Part shown: positions 1 to 6,849 of the stretch, piece after piece
How positions within the stretch are numbered: the stretch's first letter is position 1
Layout: every line of letters starts with the position of its first letter
Source: Chromatiales bacterium
Lineage (GTDB): Bacteria > Pseudomonadota > Gammaproteobacteria > Thiohalomonadales > Thiohalomonadaceae
Reading direction: 5' to 3'
Assembly (NCBI GenBank): GCA_029864785.1
Contig: JAOTST010000025.1
Location: 1 to 10,469 of the forward strand
DNA: 10,469 nucleotides
Position numbers and translations under genes: made by a program
The notes under the pieces: generated by a model
The model's database searches: none
Seen by the model: only the letters and a program-made list of their open reading frames with translations
What the model was told of the DNA's origin: nothing

Positions 1-1
1 A

Positions 2-463
2 GTAAGTAAAGAAAATTATATCTGGGCTATTACTGAATCTAAAGGAAAAACTGACTCCGATTTTTATACACCTTACATAGTAAACGCATCATTTTGTTTA
101 GAGATCCTGCTAAAAAGTATTATATATTATGAAAAAGATGAGTGGGTTCATGGTCATAACTTAGTTAACCTTTATTCAAAAATTTCAACTAATGTAAAAA
201 AAGAAATAAATGACTCATTCAAAAGAAATCATAAAGCAAATACTATTTATAAAGAGGCATTAAAAGTAATAAAACATGAGGCATCAATAAGCATTACATG
301 GAATGTTGCTTCTCTACTTGATCGTGCATCAAATGCTTTTGAAAATTGGAGATATGCTTTTGATAAAAACAAACAAAAATCCTGCTTTATTGGCTATGAT
401 GAGTTATATAAAGTGCTTACAGAAGCCAAGGAAAAAATCGTGCTAACAAGGCACTCCAGTTGA
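2..463 (+). CDS. HEPN-like hypothetical protein, 5'-truncated by window edge
   Basis: An open frame enters from the left edge in frame 2 and runs for 153 codons to TGA at 461-463; its start lies outside the window. The visible part has the pattern of HEPN-like helical proteins: a helix with NASFCLEILLKSI (about residues 27-39), a GHNLVNLY segment soon after, and FENWRYAF near residue 115. I recall the A-x-x-x-E-x-x-LK ... GHdL ... WRY arrangement from uncharacterised HEPN-fold proteins. I do not see a clear R-x(4-6)-H catalytic motif, so nuclease activity is not supported. Codons are very AT-rich compared with genes after 1.5 kb. The last 7 codons run through a GCTAACAAGGC motif that recurs after the next gene, suggesting a cassette gene. 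The reading frame is firm; the family assignment is tentative. Confidence 0.6.
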   Translation, partial: VSKENYIWAITESKGKTDSDFYTPYIVNASFCLEILLKSIIYYEKDEWVHGHNLVNLYSKISTNVKKEINDSFKRNHKANTIYKEALKVIKHEASISITWNVASLLDRASNAFENWRYAFDKNKQKSCFIGYDELYKVLTEAKEKIVLTRHSS

Positions 464-480
464 CCAGTCGCTATTGATCT
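442..480 (+). repeat. attC-like 5' motif 1 (possible integron cassette site, incomplete)
   Basis: GCTAACAAGGC at 442-452 is identical to the motif at 1061-1071 and resembles the R''-L'' beginning of integron attC sites. It lies at the very end of the HEPN-like gene, whose stop follows 9 bases later. I could not find a matching GTTRRRY 3' core before the next gene starts at 493, so the site, if it is one, is truncated or degenerate. The right boundary given is arbitrary. Confidence 0.35.
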
Positions 481-492
481 AGCCCCACTTTG

Positions 493-1065
493 ATGGACAT
501 ATTTTTACAAGCTTGGGGCGGGATCTTTTATTTGGCGAATAAAATTTATTTTTCATTATCTGAAACAAAAATAGGCGACAAGAAAAATCAATTTAAACTA
601 ATTGCATGGTCTACATATTTAATAGGCGTTCCTGCCTGGATTGTATTGCTCATAGGAAAAAATGACTGGATAGCAGCTTCAATCGAAGCCGGCGGAATCC
701 CTGCCATGCTACTTGGCTTGTACAAAACATTTTATAAAACCCCAGCTAGTCCACTTGTTGAATTAGCCGTGAAGTACATAACGTATTTTGCAATCGCATT
801 TGGAGTATTCATAAGCGTACAGCACTACGGTGGCATAACTTCCATTTCCCAGTTCTTGGAAATAGGCGTTACTCTCGGTTTTCTTATGGGAAGCTATCTA
901 ATGACGCAGCACAATAGCAATGGATACTTGTTTTTTGTATTAATGAATTTAAGCATGGCTTCTCTAATGTTCCTCCAGGATAAGAACATACTTATGGTGC
1001 AACAACTAGTTTCTCTGTTATTCGTCATTTATGGTTATTCACAATCAACCAAAACACAAAGCTAA
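493..1065 (+). CDS. Polytopic membrane protein of unknown function (cassette-like gene)
   Basis: This is a 190-residue protein if it starts at the ATG at 493; a TTG directly before it would add one residue. I do not recognise a characterised family. Hydrophobic stretches suggest about five or six membrane helices: roughly residues 37-56 (containing YLIGVPAWIVLLIG), 60-80, 93-108, 119-137, 142-160 and 167-184. Conserved-looking features are the N-terminal AWGGIFYLANKIYF and the glycine-rich GGIPAMLLGLY near residue 70. No Shine-Dalgarno sequence precedes the start, which lies 29 bases after the previous stop. The TAA stop is inside the motif GCTAACAAGGC, a typical feature of integron cassette genes. 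The size and tight helices are compatible with a small transporter or channel, but nothing in the sequence identifies a substrate. Composition is AT-rich like its two neighbours. Confidence 0.75.
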   Translation: MDIFLQAWGGIFYLANKIYFSLSETKIGDKKNQFKLIAWSTYLIGVPAWIVLLIGKNDWIAASIEAGGIPAMLLGLYKTFYKTPASPLVELAVKYITYFAIAFGVFISVQHYGGITSISQFLEIGVTLGFLMGSYLMTQHNSNGYLFFVLMNLSMASLMFLQDKNILMVQQLVSLLFVIYGYSQSTKTQS

Positions 1066-1107
1066 CAAGGCTCATTTTTCAAGGAATACATTGCCAAGTG
1101 GTTAATA
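1061..1107 (+). repeat. attC-like element 2 between membrane-protein and csaA genes
   Basis: GCTAACAAGGC (1061-1071) contains the upstream gene's stop codon. Partly complementary sequence follows at 1093-1107: GCC at 1093-1095 can pair with GGC at 1069-1071, and GTTA at 1101-1104 with TAAC at 1063-1066. This gives the outer R''/R' and L''/L' pairing order expected of attC, but R' reads GTTAATA rather than GTTRRRY. At about 47 bases it is shorter than usual attC sites. The element ends just at the csaA start codon. Confidence 0.45.
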
Positions 1108-1445
1108 TGAAATATATAGAGTGGAATGATTTTCAAAAAATCGATATTCGTGTGGGAACAATTATAAAAGTTGAGGATTTTCCAGAAGCTCACAATCCTT
1201 CATATAAATTGATAATAGATTTTGGTGCTGAACTTGGTGTAAAGAAATCAAGCGCTCAAATAACTGATCTATACGAAAAGAAATCTTTGCTTGGAAAACA
1301 AGTATTAGCCGTTGTGAATTTTCCACCCAAACAAATAGGCCCAATTATGTCAGAATGCTTAGTCACTGGATTCCATCGCTCAGATGGGTCGGTTGTTTTA
1401 TCATCTGTAGACATGGATTTACCAAATGGTTCAAAGATGGCATAA
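1107..1445 (+). CDS. csaA: CsaA-type tRNA-binding / chaperone-like protein
   Basis: This 112-residue protein covers the whole length of the CsaA family, small dimeric OB-fold proteins related to the C-terminal tRNA-binding domain of methionyl-tRNA synthetase and described as export-related chaperones. Family hallmarks are visible in order: DFQKIDIRVGTI near residues 7-18, EDFPEAHNPSYKLIIDFG near 23-40, KKSSAQIT near 46-53, VLAVVNFPPKQI near 66-77 and LPNGSKMA at the C-terminus. The ATG at 1107 is preferred because it gives the family's usual N-terminus; a GTG at 1098 would add three residues. The only purine-rich stretch, AAGGA at 1081-1085, is rather far from either start. Its TAA stop sits in the motif GCATAACAAGC. 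The gene lies in the AT-rich cassette-like stretch rather than with chaperone or translation genes, suggesting horizontal acquisition. Confidence 0.88.
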   Translation: MKYIEWNDFQKIDIRVGTIIKVEDFPEAHNPSYKLIIDFGAELGVKKSSAQITDLYEKKSLLGKQVLAVVNFPPKQIGPIMSECLVTGFHRSDGSVVLSSVDMDLPNGSKMA

Positions 1446-1481
1446 CAAGCGACTTTGGTGTCAATCCCTCTAAAGTTAGAT
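1440..1481 (+). repeat. attC-like element 3 downstream of csaA
   Basis: GCATAAC at 1440-1446 contains the csaA stop codon and is followed by AAGCG, a common start of attC sites. GTTAGAT at 1475-1481 fits the R' consensus GTTRRRY exactly, and its GTTA pairs with TAAC at 1443-1446. ACTTT (1452-1456) can also pair with AAAGT (1472-1476). The 42-base length is below the usual minimum for attC, so this may be a degraded or deleted site. It also marks the right end of the AT-rich cassette-like stretch. Confidence 0.45.
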
Positions 1482-1585
1482 GAGCAGGCCCATTCAACTT
1501 TATCCCTCATCATGAAATCAAAGGGTCAATCTCGTTAATAGTAAAAGTAGTACGATGTGAATATGAAACATAAAGTGAGGAAGCC
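1482..1585. other. Junction between cassette-like region and core genes
   Basis: This gap between the last attC-like element and the SIMPL gene holds no open frame I would call a gene. It should contain the SIMPL promoter, but I saw no convincing -35/-10 pair. The sequence is AT-rich at its right end. Confidence 0.4.
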
Positions 1586-2362
1586 ATGAAAAAATTATTA
1601 TTGATCGCTTTTATCGGACTCTATTCAGGCCTGGCAATTGGTCAGCCCGAGTTAAAGGGTAGCCCACAAGATCTCAGAGGATTTCTCTACCCAACCGATC
1701 ATCTCGTAACGATTTATGGTCAAGCGGAAGAGAAGGCCTACTCAGACAAGGCCATTGTGAGCCTGGTGATCACCACCGAAAATGAGCGTCTCTCTTTGGC
1801 CATCTCAGACAACAGTACGCTACGTGCAACCCTCACCCAGTCACTTGTTGATGCCGGTATTTCACCGGCATCTATTAAGAGTTCTAAATTTTCATCCTCG
1901 CCACAGTACGGTTGGTTTGGAAAAAAACCTTCAAGCTACAAGGTGGTGAACCGCATGGCGGTAAGCATCGAAAAGGAGGCGCATTTGAAGGAGATTGCGG
2001 TGGTTGCTGACAGGCATGAAGAGGCCGAGCTGTCCGATACCACTTTTGAACATACTCAAAAAGATGCGTTCAACAACCGTGTAAAGGCCCAAGCGCTGAA
2101 AAAAATCATCACTCAAAAAGAGTTTTATGAGCAATCTCTCGGAGTAAAACTGACACCCATCGGAATCAGGGATTCAAATATCCGCCAACGGGCAACCCGT
2201 GGTGCGCTGATGCTGGAAACGGTTGTGGCAACAACGGTTAATGTAGATAGAGAGGGTTTATCATCTGTATCAAAGCGTCAACAGCGGCCTGCCACAGCGC
2301 CATCATTTGACGAGGTCAAATATGAGGCCAATCTAGCGGTTGATTTCAAAATAGAGCCCTAA
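1586..2362 (+). CDS. Secreted SIMPL-domain (DUF541, YggE-like) protein
   Basis: This 258-residue protein has a clear signal peptide: MKK, then a hydrophobic core, and a likely cleavage after AIG near residue 19, so it should be periplasmic or outer-membrane-associated. The rest resembles the SIMPL/DUF541 family: a start like VTIYGQAEEKAYSDKAIVSLVITTE (about residues 42-66), a central LTQSLVDAGISPASIKSS segment, and a C-terminal strand pattern ending VKYEANLAVDFKIEP. Family members such as E. coli YggE are linked to lowered oxidative stress, but the molecular activity is poorly defined and I infer nothing more here. GAGG at 1577-1580 lies five bases before the ATG and supports this start. The gene stands alone, with the cassette-like region upstream and a hairpin terminator directly downstream. 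Base composition is close to that of the housekeeping genes to its right. Confidence 0.8.
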   Translation: MKKLLLIAFIGLYSGLAIGQPELKGSPQDLRGFLYPTDHLVTIYGQAEEKAYSDKAIVSLVITTENERLSLAISDNSTLRATLTQSLVDAGISPASIKSSKFSSSPQYGWFGKKPSSYKVVNRMAVSIEKEAHLKEIAVVADRHEEAELSDTTFEHTQKDAFNNRVKAQALKKIITQKEFYEQSLGVKLTPIGIRDSNIRQRATRGALMLETVVATTVNVDREGLSSVSKRQQRPATAPSFDEVKYEANLAVDFKIEP

Positions 2363-2365
2363 ATT

Positions 2366-2404
2366 AAAGAGGGCAAGAATAGGCTACTATTTTGCCCTCT
2401 TCTG
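2366..2404. terminator. Bidirectional hairpin terminator between SIMPL gene and methyltransferase
   Basis: AGAGGGCAA (2368-2376) is the exact inverted partner of TTGCCCTCT (2392-2400), giving a 9-bp stem with a 15-base loop. It starts six bases after the SIMPL stop. The plus-strand tail is short (TCT), while on the minus strand the stem is followed by TTTAATTT, a better U-rich tract. It probably serves both convergent genes. Confidence 0.65.
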
Positions 2405-2485
2405 CATCGCCGTATCAATGGCGATGGAGTCAGATTCGATTGATTTCTTGGGTCTCACTCAAACAAAAAATAACCATTTAACTCA

Positions 2486-3100
2486 TCATATTTTTGTTGC
2501 GGTAACCCACAAAAATGTCTCGCCACCAATGCTTTGATATTTTATAGATTCAACACTAAAACCGATCTCTTCCAAATCGGTATAGAGCTCTTTTGGATCT
2601 TTATGGCTGTAGTAAAGCGCTCTATCCATAAATGTTTTGTAACCATCAAACACTTTGCTGCCGGTATATTCTTCGGTTGCGTAGGTGAACAACACACTCC
2701 CTTTTGGTTTAAGCCATCGGTGCAAATTTTTAAATAGTTCAACATGCGTGCTGGCCGGAATGTGAAAGAGGCTATAGGTGGCGGTAATGGCATCAAATTG
2801 GTTTGGTGCAAACTCAGACTTTGTGATATCGGACTTTATCGTTCTCATTTCGGGAACATATTTGGCGGCCAGTTCGAGCATGCGTTCAGAAAAATCGACC
2901 CCGGTAACCAACCAGTTGTTATCCACAAAATAGCGCGCAACGGGTTCGCCCGCACCACAACCCAAATCAAGTAAGGAGCCCCGCTCTGTTTCTAGCAATG
3001 AATAGAAGGCGTCTAAAATTTCGGATATATCAAACACACCACGGTTCGCTTCGTAGGTATCCGCAAAGCCGTTATAAATTTCTTGTAATGAGTGACTCAT
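2486..3100 (-). CDS. Class I SAM-dependent methyltransferase
   Basis: This 204-residue protein has a Rossmann-type methyltransferase core. Motif I, the SAM-binding glycine loop, is LLDLGCGAGEP at residues 43-53. The acidic residue at the end of strand 2 is in VTGVDFSERML, strand 3 is near IKSDITK, and motif IV is FDAITATYSLFHIP. It resembles the Methyltransf_11/25 type that modifies small molecules or proteins, and the substrate cannot be told from sequence. An N-terminal helix with YNGFADTYEANRG is typical of this group. The start at 3100 is preceded on the minus strand by AGAGAG. It lies 60 bases downstream of engB on the same strand and could be co-transcribed with it. Its neighbours give no pathway hint. 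The C-terminus (GGETFLWVTATKI) looks complete for the family. Confidence 0.85.
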   Translation of the reverse strand: MSHSLQEIYNGFADTYEANRGVFDISEILDAFYSLLETERGSLLDLGCGAGEPVARYFVDNNWLVTGVDFSERMLELAAKYVPEMRTIKSDITKSEFAPNQFDAITATYSLFHIPASTHVELFKNLHRWLKPKGSVLFTYATEEYTGSKVFDGYKTFMDRALYYSHKDPKELYTDLEEIGFSVESIKYQSIGGETFLWVTATKI

Positions 3101-3160
3101 CGTTCTCTCTAAAGATTAGGGACTTAGGGCTAGAGTAATAATTAATTCCGCTCCAATCTG

Positions 3161-3793
3161 CTACTCATCGAGATCCTCTGCAAAACCAAGCCACTTATCG
3201 AGTAGATTTCGCGCCTGCTCAACGCCATCTTTTTTGGGCGCCGAGAATGCCTGAACCGTTGCCGATAGCCCCAGCTCTTTAAGCGCCTTGCGTACCTTGA
3301 GCACACTGCTCTTGGTCGCGCCACTCTTGAGCTTGTCGGCCTTGGTGAGTAACACATGGGCCGCAACACCGCTCTCCTGACACCACTTCAACATCATATC
3401 GTCAAACGGCTTCATCGGATGGCGGATATCCATCATCAGGATCACCCCTTTAAGTGACTGGCGATCTGCAAAATAGCCCTCCAATACCCCCTCCCAGTGC
3501 TTTTTAACCGCTACCGGCACCTTGGCAAAGCCATATCCGGGAAGATCTGCAAGGCGGCGTTCATCGTCAATCTTAAAGTAGTTGATCATCTGGGTACGTC
3601 CCGGTGTTTTACTGGTTCTGGCCAGCGAGCCATTGTCAGTAATGGCATTAAGCGCGCTCGATTTTCCCGCGTTGGAGCGCCCGGCAAAGGCCACCTCCGC
3701 CCCAATGTCTGGCGGTAGCTGCTCAAGGTGATTCGCTCCAATCAAGAAGGATGCGGTGCGGTAGTAGTTAATTTTGGCCTTTGGTGCGCTCAT
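3161..3793 (-). CDS. engB: Ribosome-biogenesis GTP-binding protein EngB (YihA/YsxC)
   Basis: This 210-residue protein is full length for EngB, a TrmE-Era-EngA-EngB-family GTPase needed for assembly of the large ribosomal subunit. The GTPase motifs are all present: P-loop GRSNAGKS (38-45), switch I TPGRT (63-67), G3 DLPGYG (83-88), G4 TKAD (150-153) and a G5-like FSAPKKDG near residues 188-195. The N-terminal stretch [26 protein letters not shown] and the MMDIRHP motif (120-126) are diagnostic for EngB. It is transcribed divergently from the cytochrome c genes across a 176-base gap. The same engB/cytochrome c5/c4 adjacency occurs, from memory, in Pseudomonas and other gammaproteobacteria. The ATG at 3793 gives the expected N-terminus ([16 protein letters not shown]). 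Confidence 0.97.
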   Translation of the reverse strand: MSAPKAKINYYRTASFLIGANHLEQLPPDIGAEVAFAGRSNAGKSSALNAITDNGSLARTSKTPGRTQMINYFKIDDERRLADLPGYGFAKVPVAVKKHWEGVLEGYFADRQSLKGVILMMDIRHPMKPFDDMMLKWCQESGVAAHVLLTKADKLKSGATKSSVLKVRKALKELGLSATVQAFSAPKKDGVEQARNLLDKWLGFAEDLDE

Positions 3794-3807
3794 CTTTTAT
3801 CCATATC

Positions 3808-3820
3808 CGATAAATTATCG
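3808..3820. repeat. Short palindrome in engB/cytochrome intergenic region
   Basis: CGATAA-A-TTATCG is a perfect inverted repeat with a one-base centre, 15 bases upstream of the engB start. It could be an operator or a chance palindrome. On the minus strand its GATAAT resembles a -10 box, but I found no convincing -35 box for engB. Confidence 0.3.
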
Positions 3821-3836
3821 CGCACATTATCGGTCG

Positions 3837-3848
3837 TTTGGCGCCAAA
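3837..3848. repeat. Palindrome TTTGGCGCCAAA in intergenic region
   Basis: This perfect 12-base palindrome lies midway between engB and the cytochrome c5 promoter. With a small bulge it extends to CGTTT...AAACG (3835-3853). It could be a regulator-binding site for either divergent gene; I do not recognise the protein that would bind it. Confidence 0.35.
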
Positions 3849-3885
3849 AAACGAGCGACATTACCGAGGGGAATTCCTACAAAAT

Positions 3886-3913
3886 TTGCCTATATGAAAT
3901 AGGGTGATAGAAT
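3886..3913 (+). promoter_or_regulatory. Sigma-70-type promoter for the cytochrome c5-c4 genes
   Basis: TTGCCT (3886-3891) and TAGAAT (3908-3913) are separated by 16 bases, and the -10 box is preceded by TG-A, an extended -10 element. Transcription would begin about 7 bases downstream, leaving a leader of about 50 bases before the cytochrome c5 start at 3970. This is the best promoter match I saw in the window. Confidence 0.6.
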
Positions 3914-3969
3914 AGCGCAAATTTTTAACGAAAAAACCATAACCGATTACAGTATTTAGAGGAATAACC

Positions 3970-4278
3970 ATGAAAAAAATCCTGCTTACAATGACAAGTG
4001 TCGCCATCCTTATTGCTAGCCACACAGCCTCCGCTGATGGACAAGCAACCTATAAAGCCACTTGCCAGTCGTGCCATGCAACCGGTGCGGCCGGCGCGCC
4101 TAAATTTGGCGACAAAGCAGCATGGGCTCCTCGTATTGCTAAAGGTATCGATGCACTGGTTCAAAGTTCAATCAAAGGTGTTCCCGGTACAGCCATGATG
4201 CCAAAGGGTATGTGTAACGCCTGTAGCACCGACGATCTAAAGGCTGCTGTTGAGTACATGGTTTCTCAAAGCAAATAA
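3970..4278 (+). CDS. Cytochrome c5 family monohaem c-type cytochrome
   Basis: This 102-residue protein has an N-terminal signal peptide (MKKILLTMTSVAILIASHTASA, cleavage near residue 22), so it is exported to the periplasm for haem attachment. The single haem site is CQSCH at residues 32-36. The sixth ligand is probably Met77 in TAMMPKG. The CNAC pair at 82-85, just after the ligand loop, matches the extra disulfide typical of cytochrome c5, as does the following STDDLKAAVEYM helix. Such proteins carry electrons in respiratory chains, often toward terminal oxidases. AGAGGA at 3958-3963 lies six bases before the ATG. The cytochrome c4 gene follows after 32 bases, so the two are almost certainly co-transcribed. 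Confidence 0.92.
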   Translation: MKKILLTMTSVAILIASHTASADGQATYKATCQSCHATGAAGAPKFGDKAAWAPRIAKGIDALVQSSIKGVPGTAMMPKGMCNACSTDDLKAAVEYMVSQSK

Positions 4279-4310
4279 TAAATAATTTTTAATCCAATTA
4301 CGGAAATCGA

Positions 4311-4904
4311 ATGAAAAAGCTACTTATTGCCGCGCTGGCTTTCGTCAGCGCAACCAGTGTTGCTTATGCTGCGGGAGATGCCGCTGCGGGCAAAACAAAA
4401 GCAGCGGCTTGTGCCGCCTGTCACATGGCCGATGGAAATAGCATGATCCCCAACTTTCCCAAAATAGCGGGACAGCATGCCACCTACATCGAAAACCAAC
4501 TTGCGGCATTTAAAGCCGGCACCCGTAAGGATGCCACAATGCTCGGTATGACCGCTGCACTCGCTCCTCAGGATATGGCCGATGTCGGCGCCTATTTTGC
4601 GAGCCAAAGCACTAGCATCGGCACCGCCAATGCGGAAAAAGCGGCTGCGGGTAAAAAAGTCTTTCTGGGCGGCAATAAGGGCACCGGTCTATCTGCGTGT
4701 ATGGCCTGTCATGGACCGAGTGGTAAAGGAAATGCGGGTGCTAAATTCCCCTCTTTGAGAGGACAGCACACCATCTATACCATTAAACAGCTCAAAGATT
4801 TCCGTTCAGGAACCCGCAGTAACGTCATGATGAATGATATTGCTGCCAAGATGAGTGATGCGGAGATTGAGTCTGTCGCAGAGTTCATTCAAGGACTGCA
4901 TTAA
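4311..4904 (+). CDS. cc4: Cytochrome c4, dihaem periplasmic cytochrome
   Basis: This 197-residue protein has a signal peptide (cleavage near residue 20, after AYA) and two similar cytochrome c domains, as expected for cytochrome c4. Haem sites are CAACH (34-38) and CMACH (130-134). Each domain then has the c4 pattern of a GQH motif (54-56 and 151-153), a QL..F..GTR motif and a Met ligand (around M77/M80 and M173/M174). The repeat of GQH...QL...F..GTR shows the internal duplication directly. Cytochrome c4 transfers electrons from the bc1 complex or other donors to terminal oxidases such as cbb3. The ACGGAAA stretch at 4300-4306 is a modest ribosome-binding site. The gene pairs with the upstream c5 gene and ends before strong terminators. 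Confidence 0.96.
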   Translation: MKKLLIAALAFVSATSVAYAAGDAAAGKTKAAACAACHMADGNSMIPNFPKIAGQHATYIENQLAAFKAGTRKDATMLGMTAALAPQDMADVGAYFASQSTSIGTANAEKAAAGKKVFLGGNKGTGLSACMACHGPSGKGNAGAKFPSLRGQHTIYTIKQLKDFRSGTRSNVMMNDIAAKMSDAEIESVAEFIQGLH

Positions 4905-4921
4905 AATCAGCTAAATATCTT

Positions 4922-4945
4922 CCGCCTTTATTGGTGGCGGTTTAT
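4922..4945 (+). terminator. Small hairpin downstream of cytochrome c4
   Basis: CCGCC (4922-4926) pairs with GGCGG (4936-4940) around a 9-base loop and is followed by TTTAT. It may be a weak first terminator directly before the stronger palindrome. Confidence 0.4.
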
Positions 4946-4977
4946 AAAAAGGGGCGCTCTAGAGCGCCCCTTTTTAT
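4944..4977. terminator. Strong bidirectional rho-independent terminator (34-base perfect palindrome)
   Basis: The 34 bases are exactly self-complementary around the centre CTCT|AGAG. They form a GC-rich stem (GGGGCGC/GCGCCCC) flanked by A5 on the left and T5 on the right. Both strands therefore read as a stem followed by a U tract, terminating cytochrome c4 (+) and the convergent pgi gene (-), whose stop lies 17 bases away. Confidence 0.92.
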
Positions 4978-4993
4978 TTCCATCGAATCAGCT

Positions 4994-6727
4994 TTAATAT
5001 CCATGCGGAACATTATTTTTATAGTAGTTAATCAATCCATTGGTTGATGAGTCGTGTCCCGCAACCGGTAGCTCATCTTCAAGCTCAGGCATAATAGCGC
5101 TAGCGAGTTTCTTGCCTAACTCCACCCCAAACTGGTCAAATGAGTTGATACGCCAAATCGCTCCCTGAACAAATATCTTATGTTCATAAAGTGCAATCAG
5201 TGAACCGAGCGTTTTAGGATTGAGCTTATGAAACAGAATTGTATTACTGGGGCGGTTCCCTGGCATCACCATCTGTGCAGCCAGCCGCTCCACCTCCGCG
5301 CTATCGATACCTTTCGCCTTCAACTCAGAGATGGACTCTTCATAACTACGTCCATTCATAAATGCCTCGCTCTGGGCAAAGCAGTTGGCCATCAAAATTT
5401 GATGATGGTGTCCAATTGGCATCTGGCTCTCAATCGGCATCATCAAGTCGACAGGAACCACCTGGGTTCCCTGATGCATCAACTGATAGAACGCATGTTG
5501 ACCATTAGTGCCCGACTCCCCCCAAATGATAGGAGCGGTACAATATCCCACGGTGTGTCCATCACGATCAACGCTCTTACCGTTGCTCTCCATCTCCGCT
5601 TGCTGCAGATAGGCCGTAAAGCGATGGAGGTGTTGATCATAGGGGAGGATCGCGTAGCTCTTTGCACCTAAAAAGGAGCTATACCAGAGACCCAGCAGCC
5701 CCAGTATCACCGGCATGTTCTGTTCCAGAGGGGCACTATGAAAATGGTTATCCATAATATGCGCTCCCTCCAACAACTCTTCAAAGCGCGCCATTCCAAG
5801 ATAGAGTGCAATCGGTAATCCAATCGCTGACCAGAGTGAATAACGTCCACCTACCCAGTCCCAAAACTCAAACATATTGTCGGTATCGATTCCAAAGGCT
5901 TGCACTGCCGCGGTGTTGGTCGATACGGCAACAAAGTGATTGGCAACCGACTCCTCGGCACGTAGCTTTTCCACCAACCAGCGCCGCGCCGTGCGGGCAT
6001 TGGTTAGGGTCTCTTGAGTGGTAAAGGTCTTGGAGGCAACGACAAAAAGGGTTCGCTCAGGATCAACGCGAGAGAGCACATCGCCCACGTGTACCCCGTC
6101 GATATTGGAGACAAAGTGCACATGAAGCCCCCTAATCGCATAGGGCTTAAGTGCCTCAGTCACCATATGGGGCCCCAGATCGGAACCACCAATACCGATA
6201 TTGACGATATCGGTAATCCGCTTGCCGGTATAACCCCGATGTTCAGCCGTATGCACTGCATGCACAAATTTGCGCATTTTAGAGAGCACTCGACGCACAT
6301 CCGGCATCACATCGACACCATCCGCAATCACCTTGCGGTTACTGAGATTTCGCAGCGCGGTATGTAGTACTGCACGGTGCTCGGTATAGTTAATCTTCTC
6401 ACCTGCAAACATCTGCTCTATCTGCTCTGGCAGATGCTCTGCTCGCGCCAGCTCAAACAGCAACTCCAGAGTTTTATCAGTCACCCTGTTTTTTGAGTAA
6501 TCAAAGAGAATATCATTGAGAAATAGTGACTTATTCTCAAAGCGCTCTGGCTCCTGTGCAAAAAGATCGCTCATTTTAAGTTGATCGATCTCCTGACAGT
6601 GCTTTAACAACGCCTGCCAGATCGGCGTCTGCTGTAGGGGAGATGAACTCCCATTTTCCAAGAATGGTGGATTCACACGATATTCTCCGAGCGATTTATT
6701 TTCTATGAGGCCTTTGTGCTGTAGCAT
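4994..6727 (-). CDS. pgi: Glucose-6-phosphate isomerase
   Basis: The enzyme interconverts glucose 6-phosphate and fructose 6-phosphate in glycolysis and gluconeogenesis, in the cytoplasm. The match to the family is end to end: [11 protein letters not shown], the SKTFTTQET phosphate-binding loop, the [14 protein letters not shown] signature, and [13 protein letters not shown] near the C-terminus. By comparison with E. coli Pgi from memory, the catalytic residues are Glu380 (MESNGK), His411 (NGQHAF) and Lys539 (VELGKK), all present. At 577 residues the reading is about 25 longer at the N-terminus than usual. A GTG at 6674-6676 (codon 18) has GGAG eight bases upstream and would give 560 residues, which may be the real start. 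The ATG at 6727 has AGCAGG directly abutting it, an unfavourable spacing. It lies convergent to the cytochromes and divergent from dsbA. Confidence 0.97.
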   Translation of the reverse strand: MLQHKGLIENKSLGEYRVNPPFLENGSSSPLQQTPIWQALLKHCQEIDQLKMSDLFAQEPERFENKSLFLNDILFDYSKNRVTDKTLELLFELARAEHLPEQIEQMFAGEKINYTEHRAVLHTALRNLSNRKVIADGVDVMPDVRRVLSKMRKFVHAVHTAEHRGYTGKRITDIVNIGIGGSDLGPHMVTEALKPYAIRGLHVHFVSNIDGVHVGDVLSRVDPERTLFVVASKTFTTQETLTNARTARRWLVEKLRAEESVANHFVAVSTNTAAVQAFGIDTDNMFEFWDWVGGRYSLWSAIGLPIALYLGMARFEELLEGAHIMDNHFHSAPLEQNMPVILGLLGLWYSSFLGAKSYAILPYDQHLHRFTAYLQQAEMESNGKSVDRDGHTVGYCTAPIIWGESGTNGQHAFYQLMHQGTQVVPVDLMMPIESQMPIGHHHQILMANCFAQSEAFMNGRSYEESISELKAKGIDSAEVERLAAQMVMPGNRPSNTILFHKLNPKTLGSLIALYEHKIFVQGAIWRINSFDQFGVELGKKLASAIMPELEDELPVAGHDSSTNGLINYYKNNVPHGY

Positions 6728-6849
6728 CCTGCTTAATGCAAGGGTAACATAGTCTCAATGCACTATTAACCGAGTCAAGCCGAAGGAACTTTTTCACCTC
6801 GCCCTACTCAAAAAGCAGATACACCCATAAATCACCAAAGGAAAATATT
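6728..6849. other. Divergent intergenic region pgi/dsbA
   Basis: This 122-base region must carry the promoters of both pgi (-) and dsbA (+). I see the dsbA ribosome-binding site (AAAGGA, 6837-6842) but no strong sigma-70 boxes and no operator-like palindrome. Confidence 0.5.

Noticed and set aside
1..1481. Integron integrase or transposase as the mobilising gene
   Set aside because: No recombinase motifs occur in any frame of this stretch; any integrase must lie outside the window.
2405..2426. Hairpin CATCGCC...GGCGATG
   Set aside because: The 7-bp stem has no T tract on either strand, and the neighbouring 2368-2400 hairpin already explains termination.
2534..2974. Two plus-strand frames opposite the methyltransferase
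   Set aside because: They are antisense to a gene with clear SAM-binding motifs and show no domain pattern of their own.
3794..3969. Possible Spot 42-like small RNA near engB
   Set aside because: In E. coli Spot 42 lies between polA and engB. Here the gap faces cytochrome genes, and I saw no matching sequence or terminator.
5228..5671. 147-codon open frame on the plus strand
   Set aside because: It is antisense to the middle of pgi, has no ribosome-binding site or recognisable domain, and pgi is certain on the other strand.
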